Shown here piece after piece: positions 9,278 to 18,168 of a DNA stretch of 52,507 nt. The notes below the pieces were generated by a model. That model made no database searches. It had not been told where the DNA came from and saw only the letters and a list, made by a program, of their open reading frames with translations. The position numbers and the translations under genes were made by a program. Positions within the stretch are counted from its first letter, which is position 1. Each line of letters starts with the position of its first letter. The stretch comes from Caulobacter sp. (GTDB lineage Bacteria; Pseudomonadota; Alphaproteobacteria; Caulobacterales; Caulobacteraceae), in contig JAHBYC010000018.1 in assembly GCA_019636175.1 (NCBI GenBank), positions 1-52,507 of the forward strand. The letters run 5' to 3'.

Positions 9278-9709
9278 TCAGGCCAGCATCTTTTCGCTCT
9301 TCACCAGCCGGCAGGTCGCCGTCGCGCGGGCGACCATGGCGTTTTCCGCGTCCCAGAGTTTTCCCTCGAGAAAGCCGATGCTGCGGCCCAGCTGGACCAC
9401 CTGGCCTTCGCCGACCAGCCGGCCGGCCCGGGCGGGGGCGAGGAAGGAGACGGTCATGTCGATGGTCGGGGTGAACATCCGGCCCTCGCCCATGATGAAG
9501 GCGGCCGGACCCATGACGTCGTCGAGCATGGCGGCGAGAAAGCCGCCCTGGATGTAGCCGGCCGGATTGAGAAACTGCGCGCGGCCCTCGAAGCCGATGC
9601 GCACCCAGCCCCTGGCCGGGTCCGCGTCGAGCAATTCCCAGCCCAGAAGTTCGGCGCAGGGCGGGCGGGGAAGGCCGTCGAGCGCGTGAGGAGGGGCGTG
9701 AGGCGGCAT
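9278..9709 (-). CDS. PaaI-like hotdog-fold thioesterase
   Basis: The 143-residue protein matches the 4HBT/PaaI hotdog family, which hydrolyses acyl-CoA or aryl-CoA thioesters. The core motif is AGYIQGGFLAAMLDDVMG, with an Asp in the helix and QGG in place of the more common HGG. The strand MTVSFLAPARAGRL follows. The ATG at 9709 has GGAG spaced 6 bases. A GTG at 9733 would add 8 residues and cannot be excluded. It is divergent from the M28 peptidase gene at 9821, which leaves a short shared promoter region. The substrate is unknown. Confidence 0.8.
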   Translation of the reverse strand: MPPHAPPHALDGLPRPPCAELLGWELLDADPARGWVRIGFEGRAQFLNPAGYIQGGFLAAMLDDVMGPAAFIMGEGRMFTPTIDMTVSFLAPARAGRLVGEGQVVQLGRSIGFLEGKLWDAENAMVARATATCRLVKSEKMLA

Positions 9710-9820
9710 GGCGGTCTCCGGTTGCGCCGACACTGTCGCAGACCCCTGCCGCCAGGTTCTGTCAGCATCTGCATGTGACCTTCACTTGACTCCCGACGCC
9801 CGGTGTCGCACCGCCGAACC

Positions 9821-11236
9821 ATGAGCAGACACCTCCTCGCCCTCGCGGCCGGCATCGCCCTTCTCGCCAACATCGCTCCTGCCCAGGCGCAGGCCCAGAC
9901 GACGCGGCAACCCACCTTCAAGACGGCCGAGGCCCTGCGGGACAGGGCGCTGAAGGACGACACCGCCTGGACGGTGGTCGAGTCGCTGACCACCGACGTC
10001 GGGCCCCGACTGGTGGGCTCGCCCGGCATGGCGCGGGCCAAGGACTGGGCGGTCAAGCAGTTCGAGGCGCTGGGCTTCAGCAACATCAAGGTCGAGGAAT
10101 TCGCCAAGTCCAGCTGGACCCGGGGCGCGGAGTCGGCCTCCATCGTCGCGCCCTATGAGCTGCCGCTGTCGATCATCGGTCTTGGCCGCACCGTCCCGAC
10201 GCCGAAGGGCGGGGTCGAGGGCGAGATCGTGGTGTTCGACGCCTATGCCGACCTGATCGCCGCGCCGGAAGGCTCGCTGAAGGGCAAGATCGCCGTCGTC
10301 GTCCAGCCGATGACCCGCACCCAGGACGGCTCGGGCTATGGCGCGGCCGGCATCGCCCGCCGGTCCGGCGCCTCCGAGGCGGCGAGGCGGGGGGCCATCG
10401 CCTATCTGACCCGCTCGATCTCGACCTCGGACCTGCGCAGCCCGCACACCGGCGTGCTGTCCTACACCGAGGGCCTGCCGAAGATCCCCGCCGCGGCGCT
10501 GGGCGTGCCCGACGCCGAGCTCTTGCAGCGGCTGGCGAAGAAGGGGCCGGTGCGCATCCGGATGAAGCTGGAATCCTCGGTCGACGAGAAGGCCGTGGCC
10601 TGGAACATCTCGGGCGACATCGTCGGCTCGAGCCGGCCCGAGGAGGTGATCGTCATCGGCGGCCACCTCGACAGCTGGGATGTCGGCACCGGCGCCATCG
10701 ACGACGCCTCCGGCATCGCCATCACCACCGCCGCGGCCAAGCTGATTGGCGACCTGCCCACCCATCCTGCCCGCACCATCCGCGTGGTGATGTGGGGCAG
10801 CGAGGAAAGCGGCGGCGCCAGCGAGGCCTATGCCGAGGCCAACAAGGAGGCCATGGGCCAGTTCATCGTCGCCGGCGAGAGCGACCTGGGCGCCGACCGC
10901 ATCTACGCCATCCAGCTGCCCAAGGGCGCGCTGGCCGCGCCGCAGATGGCCGATCTGCCGGCCCTGATGGCGCCGCTGAAGATCATCGTCAGCCGTGAGC
11001 CGGCGCCCTTCGCGGGGTCCGACACCGAGGGGCTGCAGGCGGCCGGCGTGCCGGTGATGTCGCTGCGTCAGAGCGCCCTGCGCTATTTCGACCTGCACCA
11101 TTCGCCTGACGACACCCTGGACAAGATCGATCCGGCGCAGCTGAACCAGAACGTCGCCGCCTGGGTGTCGGTACTGTTCCTGATTGCCGACAGCGATATC
11201 GACTTCCGCGCTCTGAACAGCGGTTCGGCCAAATGA
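9821..11236 (+). CDS. Secreted M28 family metallopeptidase with PA domain
   Basis: A cleavable signal peptide is evident ([23 protein letters not shown]), so the 471-residue enzyme acts in the periplasm or outside. An inserted protease-associated domain (about residues 120-250) precedes the zinc peptidase core. Zinc-ligand and catalytic motifs are [27 protein letters not shown] and the late histidine in DLHHSPDDT. These fit M28 aminopeptidases or carboxypeptidases. A GTG at 9803 would add 6 residues before the signal sequence. Its stop overlaps the ddl ATG (ATGA), so it is probably co-translated with ddl. That is an unusual partner, and a role in recycling wall or nutrient peptides is only a guess. 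Confidence 0.88.
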   Translation: MSRHLLALAAGIALLANIAPAQAQAQTTRQPTFKTAEALRDRALKDDTAWTVVESLTTDVGPRLVGSPGMARAKDWAVKQFEALGFSNIKVEEFAKSSWTRGAESASIVAPYELPLSIIGLGRTVPTPKGGVEGEIVVFDAYADLIAAPEGSLKGKIAVVVQPMTRTQDGSGYGAAGIARRSGASEAARRGAIAYLTRSISTSDLRSPHTGVLSYTEGLPKIPAAALGVPDAELLQRLAKKGPVRIRMKLESSVDEKAVAWNISGDIVGSSRPEEVIVIGGHLDSWDVGTGAIDDASGIAITTAAAKLIGDLPTHPARTIRVVMWGSEESGGASEAYAEANKEAMGQFIVAGESDLGADRIYAIQLPKGALAAPQMADLPALMAPLKIIVSREPAPFAGSDTEGLQAAGVPVMSLRQSALRYFDLHHSPDDTLDKIDPAQLNQNVAAWVSVLFLIADSDIDFRALNSGSAK

Positions 11237-12198
11237 GCGGCAAGCTTGCCGGTCACCACGTCGCGGTCCTGCTGGGCGGTCTCTCCTCGGAGCGGGAGGT
11301 CAGCCTGGTCTCGGGCGAGGCCTGCGCCAGGGCCCTGGAAAACCTTGGCGCCCGGGTCACCCGGGTCGACGCCGGTCGCGACCTGGCCCAGGTCCTGACG
11401 GCCCTGAAGCCGGATGTCTGCTTCAACGCCCTGCACGGCGAATGGGGCGAGGACGGCTGTGTGCAGGGGGTGCTGGAGACCCTGGGCCTGCCCTACACCC
11501 ACTGTGGCGTGCTGGCCTCGGCCCTGGCCATGGACAAGGCCAAGTCCAAGGCGGTGCTGGCGGCGGCGGGAGTCACCGTGCCCGGCGGCGGACTGTTCAA
11601 CCGTTTCGAGGCGGCGCGGGATCACGTCATGGCGCCGCCCTATGTGGTCAAGCCCAACGCCGAGGGCTCCTCGGTCGGGGTCTTCCTTGTCTTTGACGGC
11701 GCCAACCGGCCGCCACAGGACATCGTCGCCCCGGAATGGACCTTCGGCGAGGAGGTGATGATCGAGCCGTTTATCGACGGTCTCGAGCTGGCCGTGGCGG
11801 TGATGGACGGCAAGGCGCTGACCGTCACCGAGATCGTCCCGACCACCGGCTTCTACGACTACGAGGCCAAGTACGGGGAGGGCGGATCGGAGCATGTGGT
11901 GCCCGCCCGGATGCCCGAGGAAGACTTCCAGGCGGCCCTTCGCATGGCCGAGCTGGCGCACGCCGCAATTGGTTGCCGAGGCGTGACGAGAAGTGACCTG
12001 CGTTATGATCCTGTTAAGCGCAATTTGGTTCTCTTGGAGGTCAATACGCAGCCTGGAATGACGCCCACCTCCCTCGTACCGGAGCAGGCGGCTCATCTGG
12101 GTGTGACGTTTGATGACCTGGTTTGCTGGATTGTGGAGGACGCGTATGCCCGCGGCGGTGCGGGGGGGAGGACGCAAGAGCGTCAGCCCTCGGGCTAA
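11233..12198 (+). CDS. ddl: D-alanine--D-alanine ligase Ddl
   Basis: Ddl makes the D-Ala-D-Ala dipeptide for the peptidoglycan stem. The 321-residue ATP-grasp enzyme shows the N-terminal [11 protein letters not shown] loop, [11 protein letters not shown] for ATP and substrate binding, RSDLRYD, and [13 protein letters not shown] near the end. The last 15 or so residues ([16 protein letters not shown]) are not conserved and come from overlap with ftsQ (53 bases). From about 11965 to 12145 its codons turn AT-rich compared with the rest of the gene, which suggests that the DNA also holds a promoter for ftsQ. Confidence 0.96.
   Translation: MSGKLAGHHVAVLLGGLSSEREVSLVSGEACARALENLGARVTRVDAGRDLAQVLTALKPDVCFNALHGEWGEDGCVQGVLETLGLPYTHCGVLASALAMDKAKSKAVLAAAGVTVPGGGLFNRFEAARDHVMAPPYVVKPNAEGSSVGVFLVFDGANRPPQDIVAPEWTFGEEVMIEPFIDGLELAVAVMDGKALTVTEIVPTTGFYDYEAKYGEGGSEHVVPARMPEEDFQAALRMAELAHAAIGCRGVTRSDLRYDPVKRNLVLLEVNTQPGMTPTSLVPEQAAHLGVTFDDLVCWIVEDAYARGGAGGRTQERQPSG
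12014..12028 (+). promoter_or_regulatory. Candidate CtrA site of an ftsQA promoter inside ddl
   Basis: TTAA-N7-TTGG lies 118 bases before the ftsQ ATG, within ddl. It differs from the CtrA consensus TTAA-N7-TTAA at two positions. The surrounding DNA is unusually AT-rich for this genome. In Caulobacter crescentus the ftsQA promoter is known to be CtrA-activated, so a conserved counterpart here is reasonable. No convincing -10 element was identified. Confidence 0.45.
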
Positions 12199-13054
12199 AG
12201 GCCCCGGTGGTCCAAAGTCTCGTCCCGCTGCTCCCGCCCGGGGGCAGGCGGCCGGAAAGCTGCGCGCGGCGCGCGGCATCGGTCTTTCACCGAAGATTGC
12301 CCTGGGCGCGGCGGGCGGCGTGCTGCTGATGGGGCTGGTCGTGGCCCTGGCGACCGGCCATCGGGCCGAGCATCTGGCCGACGCCACGGTTCAGGCCCTG
12401 GCCGACAAGACCGCCGGCTGGGGCTTCACGGTTCAGGAAATCCATGTCGCCGGCGCGACCCCCGCGGGCGAGGAAGCGATCCGCGCCGTCCTGGCCCCGG
12501 CCAAGGGCCAGGCGATCCTGGGGCTGGACCTGGGCACGGTTCGCGAAGGCGTCGAGAACATCGGCTGGGTGCGCCACGCCAAGGTCGTGCGGCTGCTGCC
12601 TAACACCCTGATGGTCCAGGTCGACGAGCGGTCGGCCATGGCCGTCTGGCAGAAGAACGGCAAGCTGGTGGTCATCGACGGCACCGGCCGGCTGATCCCC
12701 GAGGCCGACCCCGCCGCCTTCCCCCAGCTGCCGCTGGTGGTCGGCGCCGGCGCCGAGACCGAAGCCGCCGGCCTGCTCAAGGCCGTCGCCGGCCGGCCGC
12801 GCCTGAAGTCGCGGATCGAGGCCCTGGTGCGGGTCGACGAGCGGCGCTGGGATATCCACCTGAAGGACCGCTCCATCATCCTGCTGCCGGCGGTCGATGA
12901 GGAAAGCGCCCTGATCGAACTGGATCTGCTGGACCGACGCGACCGGATCCTCGAGGCGGGGCTGGAAAGAATTGATCTTCGCGAACCCGGCGCGCCTGCC
13001 TTCCGCAGACGCGACGCGACCCTGGCGGGCACGCCCGTCGCGGGGGGAGTGTAG
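12146..13054 (+). CDS. ftsQ: Cell division protein FtsQ
   Basis: FtsQ is the bitopic inner-membrane scaffold of the divisome. The 302-residue protein has a long basic, proline-rich cytoplasmic tail (residues 1-50), one membrane helix (about 51-70), a POTRA domain (about 85-160, [11 protein letters not shown] onward) and a beta domain ending in an Arg-rich tail. The ATG at 12146 has GGAGGA spaced 5 bases. Translation from 12110 would add 12 residues and has no such site. The gene overlaps the end of ddl by 53 bases. Confidence 0.93.
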   Translation: MPAAVRGGGRKSVSPRAKGPGGPKSRPAAPARGQAAGKLRAARGIGLSPKIALGAAGGVLLMGLVVALATGHRAEHLADATVQALADKTAGWGFTVQEIHVAGATPAGEEAIRAVLAPAKGQAILGLDLGTVREGVENIGWVRHAKVVRLLPNTLMVQVDERSAMAVWQKNGKLVVIDGTGRLIPEADPAAFPQLPLVVGAGAETEAAGLLKAVAGRPRLKSRIEALVRVDERRWDIHLKDRSIILLPAVDEESALIELDLLDRRDRILEAGLERIDLREPGAPAFRRRDATLAGTPVAGGV

Positions 13055-13075
13055 GATGATGGGGATGACCGGGCC

Positions 13076-14416
13076 GTGCTGAAAACCGCATCGCGCAACG
13101 ACAACAAGGGCCGTCAGGCCAAGGACAATCTCAAGGCCGCCCTGTCGCGCCAGAGCCTGGTCGCGGCCGTCGATCTGGGGGCCTCCAAGGTCGCCTGTTT
13201 CGTGATGAAGCCCGACGGCGTCCGCAAGGGCGACCGCACCCTGACCGCCGCCGGCGTCGGCTATGTCCAGTCGCGGGGGGTCAAGGGCGCCGCCATCGCC
13301 AGCATGGATGACGCCGCCGAGGTGATCGCCCTGGCCGTCGAGCGGGCCGAGGGCGTCGCCGGCCTGTCCGTGCAGGGGGTCACCGTGGCCACCGCCGGCG
13401 GGCAGTTGGCCTCCTGCCGGGTATCGGCCCGGGTGTCCCTGGGCGCGCGGCCGATCAGCGACAACGACTGCTCCCGGGCCCTGGCCGCGGCCCTGGCCGA
13501 GATCCGCCTGCAGGGGCGCAAGCCGATCCATCTGCTGCCCGTCGCCTGGTCGGTGGACGGCCAGAAGGGGGTTCGCGACCCGCGCGCCATGTTCGGCAAG
13601 TCCCTCGGCCTTGAACTGCTGGTGGTGTCGATCGCCGAGAACACCTTCCAGACCCTGAGCCATTGCGTCGAGCGGGCGCATCTGGAGTTCGAGGGCGTGG
13701 TCGCCGCGCCGTTCGTCTCGGCCCTGGCGGCGCTGGAAGAAGACGAGATGGAGCTGGGCTGCATCTGTATCGACATGGGCGGCGGCTCGACCTCCGCCGC
13801 CGTCTTCCAGGGCGGCAGCCTGGTGCATGTCGACAGCCTGCCGGTCGGCGGCGAGCATGTGACCCAGGACATCGCCCGGGGCCTTTCGACCTCGCGCGCC
13901 GGCGCCGAGCGCATCAAGACCCTGCACGGCAGCGCCATCGCCTCGGCCAATGAGGACCGCGAGATGATCGAGGCGCCGCCGCGCGGCGACGATCCCGGCG
14001 CCGGCCCGGTCATCGCCCCGCGCAGCCTGCTGAAAGGCATCATCGCCCCCCGTGTCGAGGAGACCCTGGAACTGCTCCGCGACCGGCTGAAGAACGCCGG
14101 CGTGATGATCGAGCCGGGCGCCAGCGTGGTGCTGACCGGCGGCGCCAGCCAGCTGGCCGGGGTGCGCGAGGTCGCGGTGCGGGTGTTCGACCGGCCGGTC
14201 CGCCTGGGCCGTCCGCGCCGGGTGCCGCATCTGGCGGACGCGGTCACCGGACCGGCCTTCTGCGCCGCCGCCGGCATTCTGCACCGCGCCGCCTTCGGGC
14301 CGCGCGAGGCGGTGTCGCCCAGGCTGCTGGCCACGATCAGGAAGCCCCGCGCGCCGATCGACCCCAATGCCTCGGGCCTGGTGAAGGCCGTCAGCTGGCT
14401 GAGAGACAACCTCTAA
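13076..14416 (+). CDS. ftsA: Cell division protein FtsA
   Basis: FtsA is the actin-like ATPase that tethers FtsZ to the membrane. The 446-residue protein has the phosphate loops VDLGASKVACFV (about residue 32) and CIDMGGGSTSAAVF (about 230), and the adenosine motif VVLTGGASQLAGV (about 348). The C-terminal amphipathic helix, GLVKAVSWLRDNL, is intact. The only in-frame start is a GTG, 21 bases after the ftsQ stop. The protein carries a basic N-terminal extension before the first strand. Confidence 0.95.
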   Translation: MLKTASRNDNKGRQAKDNLKAALSRQSLVAAVDLGASKVACFVMKPDGVRKGDRTLTAAGVGYVQSRGVKGAAIASMDDAAEVIALAVERAEGVAGLSVQGVTVATAGGQLASCRVSARVSLGARPISDNDCSRALAAALAEIRLQGRKPIHLLPVAWSVDGQKGVRDPRAMFGKSLGLELLVVSIAENTFQTLSHCVERAHLEFEGVVAAPFVSALAALEEDEMELGCICIDMGGGSTSAAVFQGGSLVHVDSLPVGGEHVTQDIARGLSTSRAGAERIKTLHGSAIASANEDREMIEAPPRGDDPGAGPVIAPRSLLKGIIAPRVEETLELLRDRLKNAGVMIEPGASVVLTGGASQLAGVREVAVRVFDRPVRLGRPRRVPHLADAVTGPAFCAAAGILHRAAFGPREAVSPRLLATIRKPRAPIDPNASGLVKAVSWLRDNL

Positions 14417-14501
14417 CCTGTCCGATCCTTAACTTGTCCGGACCGGGTCGCGCCCGTCCAATGGACCCCTGTTCGCGGGGGCGGATGAAACAGGTGGGAC
14501 G

Positions 14502-15239
14502 TTGGCGGAGGTCAAGTTCAGGCTGGACGCCGGTTTGCAGCCGGCGGAGTACGCGCCGGTGTTCCGGCGGTATGGCCGCCTGCACATCCCCGGCATTCTG
14601 GTCCCGGAAGACGCCATCGCCCTGAATCAGGCCATCGCCGGCTCGCGGGCCTGGCGGCGCAGTATCCGCCAGAGCGACGACGGGACCGACCTCGATGTCC
14701 CGCTGGACGAGTACCTAGCCCTCGATCCGGCCGAGCGCGCCGCCCTCGAGCACCGGGCCCACGAAACCGCCCGCGACGCCTTCCGCTACATGTTCGATAC
14801 CGTTCGCATCGGTCAGGACCTGGAGGCCGGCCGTCCCGTCGAACCGGCGCTGACCGCCATTCAGGCCTTCGTCAACAGCCCTCGGTTTCTCGATTTCCTG
14901 CGCGCCCTGACCCAGGACGATCGCATTGTCTATTGCGACGCCATGGCCACCCGCTATCTGCCGGGTCACTTCCTGACCGCCCATGACGACGCCGCGCCGG
15001 GCAAGCATCGGCTCTACGCCTACGTCCTCAACCTGACCGCCCGCTGGCGGGCTGACTGGGGCGGCATCCTGATGTTCCTCGACGAGGAGGATCACGTGGC
15101 CGAGGGCTACACCCCGGCCTTCAACGCCCTGAACATCTTTCGCGTCCCGCAGCGCCACGCCGTGTCGATGGTCGCTCCTTACGCGGGCGAACCCCGACTT
15201 TCGATCACCGGCTGGATCCGGTCGGAGATGCCGGCCTAG
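14502..15239 (+). CDS. 2OG-Fe(II) oxygenase family protein
   Basis: The 245-residue protein fits the prolyl-hydroxylase-like 2-oxoglutarate/Fe(II) oxygenases. The full metal triad is present: H161 and D163 in TAHDDAAPGKH, and H219 in PQRHAVSMV. The likely 2OG-binding arginine is R232 in PRLSITGW. The core strand RADWGGILMF lies between. The start is TTG with GGTGGG just upstream. It sits between ftsA and ftsZ, where few genomes place such a gene. The substrate could be a protein side chain or a small molecule, and the sequence does not say which. The following gene is a shortened relative. Confidence 0.85.
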   Translation: MAEVKFRLDAGLQPAEYAPVFRRYGRLHIPGILVPEDAIALNQAIAGSRAWRRSIRQSDDGTDLDVPLDEYLALDPAERAALEHRAHETARDAFRYMFDTVRIGQDLEAGRPVEPALTAIQAFVNSPRFLDFLRALTQDDRIVYCDAMATRYLPGHFLTAHDDAAPGKHRLYAYVLNLTARWRADWGGILMFLDEEDHVAEGYTPAFNALNIFRVPQRHAVSMVAPYAGEPRLSITGWIRSEMPA

Positions 15240-15295
15240 CCACCGCTCCAGGCCTGATGTTAAACTCTCGTAATGTTTGAGCGGGGGCTCTCAGC

Positions 15296-15697
15296 GTGAA
15301 CGAGACCGGGCCGGTAAGGCGCGAAGGCTTCCTCGATGCCGAGGCGCTTGCCGCCTTGCTGCACGATCCGGGCAGCCTCGACACGGCCGCGATCAGCGCT
15401 CTGGCCGGACAGGCTCAGGCCCCCGAGGTCCGAACGCTGTCGCTGAGCCCGGGCGAGGGCCTTGCTGATCTGCTGCCACAGGGCGCGGTCTCGGGTTTTC
15501 TGCTCGATCTCGATCCCGCGGGCTGGCGGTCGGAGTGGGGTGGTCTGCTGCTGTTCCAGGGGGACGGCAAGCGGGTCAGCGGCTTTCGCCCGGTTCCCGG
15601 CGCCCTGACCCTGTTTCCCGCGTCGGCAAGGCCGCTGATCAGCCTGATCACGCCGCAGGGCGGGCGCCGGCTGTCGATCCTGGGATGGTGGTCCTGA
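15296..15697 (+). CDS. Degenerate 2OG-Fe(II) oxygenase-like protein
   Basis: Residues 66-133 of this 133-residue protein align with the C-terminal half of the upstream oxygenase (SEWGGLLLF against ADWGGILMF, and RRLSILGWWS against PRLSITGWIR). The segment with the HxD motif is missing and the distal histidine is replaced by proline (P113), so it cannot bind iron in the usual way. The 2OG-contact arginine is kept. The frame is intact over 400 bases, starts at GTG and ends cleanly, so it may be a functional non-catalytic partner and not simply a decaying copy. No other family was recognised in residues 1-60. Confidence 0.7.
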   Translation: MNETGPVRREGFLDAEALAALLHDPGSLDTAAISALAGQAQAPEVRTLSLSPGEGLADLLPQGAVSGFLLDLDPAGWRSEWGGLLLFQGDGKRVSGFRPVPGALTLFPASARPLISLITPQGGRRLSILGWWS

Positions 15698-15727
15698 CCC
15701 GGTCGTCGCGACGCGATTGTCGCCGCT

Positions 15728-15868
15728 GACTCACTTCGGACTCATCTATCCCCGAAAAGGCCCGAATCTCCACAGATGTGGATGGCGTCATACAGTCGTC
15801 GTGATTCGCGCAAGCCGTTACAGCACAACAAAATTTCGGATCGCGGGGGCTCGACTGAGACGCGACTC
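15728..15868. promoter_or_regulatory. Cluster of five GANTC methylation sites before ftsZ
   Basis: GANTC occurs at 15728, 15739, 15764, 15803 and 15864, with a sixth at 15960 near the start codon. At this GC about one per 320 bases is expected. GANTC is the CcrM methylation and GcrA-linked site of Caulobacterales. In C. crescentus such sites in the ftsZ promoter tie its expression to DNA replication. The 253-base gap also holds AT-rich stretches and the CtrA box that follows. Confidence 0.65.
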
Positions 15869-15880
15869 ACGCTAATCGGA

Positions 15881-15918
15881 TTAACCGCCGATTAACCGTG
15901 CCAGTCGTCTAGTTAACC
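15881..15918 (+). promoter_or_regulatory. CtrA box in the ftsZ promoter
   Basis: A perfect full CtrA box, TTAA-N7-TTAACC, spans 15881-15897. A third half-site, TTAACC, lies at 15913-15918. GCTAATC at 15871-15877 may be the -10 region. CtrA bound here would cover the transcription start and repress, as reported for ftsZ in C. crescentus. Confidence 0.8.
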
Positions 15919-15950
15919 GGTCGTAAGCCATATCTGCGGGTGGGTCGCCG

Positions 15951-17573
15951 ATGGGCAAGGAATCGACTGCAGAAGGACGCGGGGTCCCCGAGATGAAACT
16001 GTTCGCTCCTCAAACCACCGAGCTGAAGCCGCGCATCGTGGTCTTTGGCGTCGGCGGCGCCGGCGGCAACGCGGTCAACAACATGATCGAGGCCGGCCTC
16101 GAAGGGGTCGAGTTCGTCGTCGCCAATACCGACGCGCAGCAACTCGCCTTCTCGAAGACGCCCCTGCGGATCCAGCTGGGCGTGCAGGTCACCCAGGGTC
16201 TGGGCGCGGGCGCCCATCCCGAGGTCGGCATGAGCGCGGCCGAGGAATCGACCGCCGAGATCGGCGAGCATCTCGACGGCGCCCACATGGTGTTCATCAC
16301 CGCCGGCATGGGCGGCGGCACCGGCACCGGCGCGGCGCCGATCATAGCCAAGAGCGCCCGTGAGCGCGGCATCCTGACGGTCGGCGTGGTCACCAAGCCT
16401 TTCCACTTCGAGGGCCGTCACCGCATGCGTCTGGCCGACGCCGGCATCGCCGAGCTGCAGCGCTATGTCGACACCCTGATCGTCATTCCCAACCAGAACC
16501 TGTTCCGCATCGCCAACGAGAAGACGACCTTCGCCGAGGCTTTCGGCATGGCCGACCAGGTGCTGCATTCGGGCGTGCGCTCGATCACCGACCTGATGGT
16601 GCTGCCGGGCCTGATCAACCTCGACTTCGCCGACGTCCGCACGGTGATGACCGAGATGGGCAAGGCGATGATGGGCACCGGCGAGGCCTCCGGCGAGGAC
16701 CGCGCCCTGATGGCCGCCCAGAACGCCATCGCCAATCCGCTGCTCGACGAGGTTTCTCTGAAGGGCGCCAAGGCCGTGCTGGTCAACGTCACCGGCGGTC
16801 TCGACATGACCCTGCTGGAAGTCGACGAGGCGGCCAACGCCATCACCGAACAGGTTGACGCCGAGGCCAATGTGATCTTCGGCGCCGCCTTTGATCCGGC
16901 CCTCGACGGGGTGATCCGGGTGTCGGTGGTCGCGACCGGCATGGACGGCGCCTCGATGGCCGCCATCGAGCCCAGCGGCTCGCGGGTCAATGCCCGGGCC
17001 AAGCCGCTGATCGCCGGCGAGATGCGCCCGGCGCCCGAACCTGAAGTCCGGCCCGAGCCGGTCGCCGCCGCGCCGGCTCCCGCGCCGGTTCGCGAGCATG
17101 CCTGGACCATGGCCGCCGAGGCCCGCGACTCCGATCCCCGGCCCGAGCCGGTGACGATCCCGGCTCCGGCGCCGGCCGCGGTGGAAGCCGCGCCGCAATA
17201 CGCCGCCCAGCCGGCTCCGCCGGTCGCCGCGCCGGCCGCGCCGCAATCGGACCTCGGCCTGTTCGAGGCCCCCGCCGAACGTCGCACCGCCGCCGAGCAG
17301 CGCACCCTGATCGTCGATCCGCTGGTCGATGAGGTCGAGGACGACGACAGCCTCTATGTCGACCAAGAGCCCCGCGAGGAGCGCAAGGGCGGCTGGATGA
17401 GCCTGTTCGGCGGTCGTCGTCAGGCCTCCTACGACGCGCCCCCGGCGCCGACCCGCGCGGCCTTCGGCGGCGGCGGCGCCGCCGCGGCCCGCCAGCCGGT
17501 CGAGGATACGGCGGTCGAGGAGGACTCCGACGATCTGGAAATCCCCTCCTTCCTGCGCCGCCTGGCCAACTGA
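15951..17573 (+). CDS. ftsZ: Cell division protein FtsZ
   Basis: FtsZ is the tubulin-like GTPase that forms the division ring. The 540-residue reading has the N-terminal GTP-binding core ([15 protein letters not shown], residues 31-45), the tubulin signature GGGTGTG (121-127), and the T7-loop region NLDFADV. A long Ala/Pro-rich acidic linker runs from about 345 to 525, and the C-terminal peptide [11 protein letters not shown] binds FtsA. The linker is long, as in Caulobacter. The ATG at 15951 is used here. An ATG at 15993 ([12 protein letters not shown]) would match Caulobacter FtsZ more closely at the N-terminus. Neither has an ideal ribosome binding site. Confidence 0.97.
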   Translation: MGKESTAEGRGVPEMKLFAPQTTELKPRIVVFGVGGAGGNAVNNMIEAGLEGVEFVVANTDAQQLAFSKTPLRIQLGVQVTQGLGAGAHPEVGMSAAEESTAEIGEHLDGAHMVFITAGMGGGTGTGAAPIIAKSARERGILTVGVVTKPFHFEGRHRMRLADAGIAELQRYVDTLIVIPNQNLFRIANEKTTFAEAFGMADQVLHSGVRSITDLMVLPGLINLDFADVRTVMTEMGKAMMGTGEASGEDRALMAAQNAIANPLLDEVSLKGAKAVLVNVTGGLDMTLLEVDEAANAITEQVDAEANVIFGAAFDPALDGVIRVSVVATGMDGASMAAIEPSGSRVNARAKPLIAGEMRPAPEPEVRPEPVAAAPAPAPVREHAWTMAAEARDSDPRPEPVTIPAPAPAAVEAAPQYAAQPAPPVAAPAAPQSDLGLFEAPAERRTAAEQRTLIVDPLVDEVEDDDSLYVDQEPREERKGGWMSLFGGRRQASYDAPPAPTRAAFGGGGAAAARQPVEDTAVEEDSDDLEIPSFLRRLAN

Positions 17574-17623
17574 TCCTTTGAACGCGGCCGCGGCGCGGTC
17601 CCGTTCGTCCGGCAAGAGCAAGA

Positions 17624-17661
17624 GTCCGTTGCGGCGAAAGCCGCGGCGGACTTAAGCTTTT
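17624..17661 (+). terminator. Intrinsic terminator after ftsZ
   Basis: A 12-base-pair stem (17624-17635 with 17640-17651, two G-U pairs) closed by a GAAA tetraloop is followed by TTAAGCTTTT. It lies 50 bases after the ftsZ stop and just before the next start. It probably ends the dcw transcript. Confidence 0.78.
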
Positions 17662-17664
17662 GTG

Positions 17665-18168
17665 ATGGCCGCCGATACGACATTGCTGATGCGCCAGGCG
17701 GCGGCCGCTGACGGTCCGGCGCTGCAGGCGATCCTCTACGACACCTTCGAAAGCACCTGGCGGCCGCAGCTGACGCCCGAGGCGGCGGCGGCGTTCCGCG
17801 CCGAGCAGCGTCCGGCGGACTATGTCGGCCGGCGCGGCCTTGAGTTCTGGCTGATCGAGCGGGACGGGGAGGTCGTCGGCTTCGTTGACTGGGAGGACGA
17901 CTTCGTCAACGCGCTGCATGTTCTGGCCGCCCATGCGCGGACCGGCATCGGGGGACGGTTGATGGACAAGGCCGAGCAGGAGATCGCCGCCGCCGGCTTT
18001 GCGGCCGCGCGGCTCGAAACCGACACTTTCAACGTCCGGAGCCAGGCCTTCTACGCCGCCCGGGGCTATCGCGAGGCGGACCGCTATCCCGACCATGAGT
18101 GGAACAGCGGTCTGGTGACCCTGCTGCTGGTCAAGCCGCTGGCGCCGGCGGAGGCAGATCATGCCTGA
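17665..18168 (+). CDS. GNAT family N-acetyltransferase
   Basis: This 167-residue protein is a GCN5-related acetyltransferase with motif A as LHVLAAHARTGIGGRLMDKAE (split by the RTGIGG acetyl-CoA loop) and the ending NVRSQAFYAARGYREADR. The substrate is unknown. The ATG at 17665 directly follows an alternative GTG at 17662, and neither has a strong ribosome binding site. The start lies immediately after the ftsZ terminator, so its promoter may overlap the terminator or lie in the end of ftsZ. The gene overlaps the downstream Nudix gene by 8 bases. Confidence 0.82.
   Translation: MAADTTLLMRQAAAADGPALQAILYDTFESTWRPQLTPEAAAAFRAEQRPADYVGRRGLEFWLIERDGEVVGFVDWEDDFVNALHVLAAHARTGIGGRLMDKAEQEIAAAGFAAARLETDTFNVRSQAFYAARGYREADRYPDHEWNSGLVTLLLVKPLAPAEADHA

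Noticed and set aside
12287-14284. Minus-strand open frame of 665 codons across ftsQ and ftsA
   Set aside because: It shadows two well-conserved division genes and its translation is rich in Gly, Asp, His and Arg without any domain.
15260-15274. TTAA-N7-TAAT before the short oxygenase-like gene as a second CtrA box
   Set aside because: The second half-site does not match the consensus well, and a single TTAA is weak evidence.
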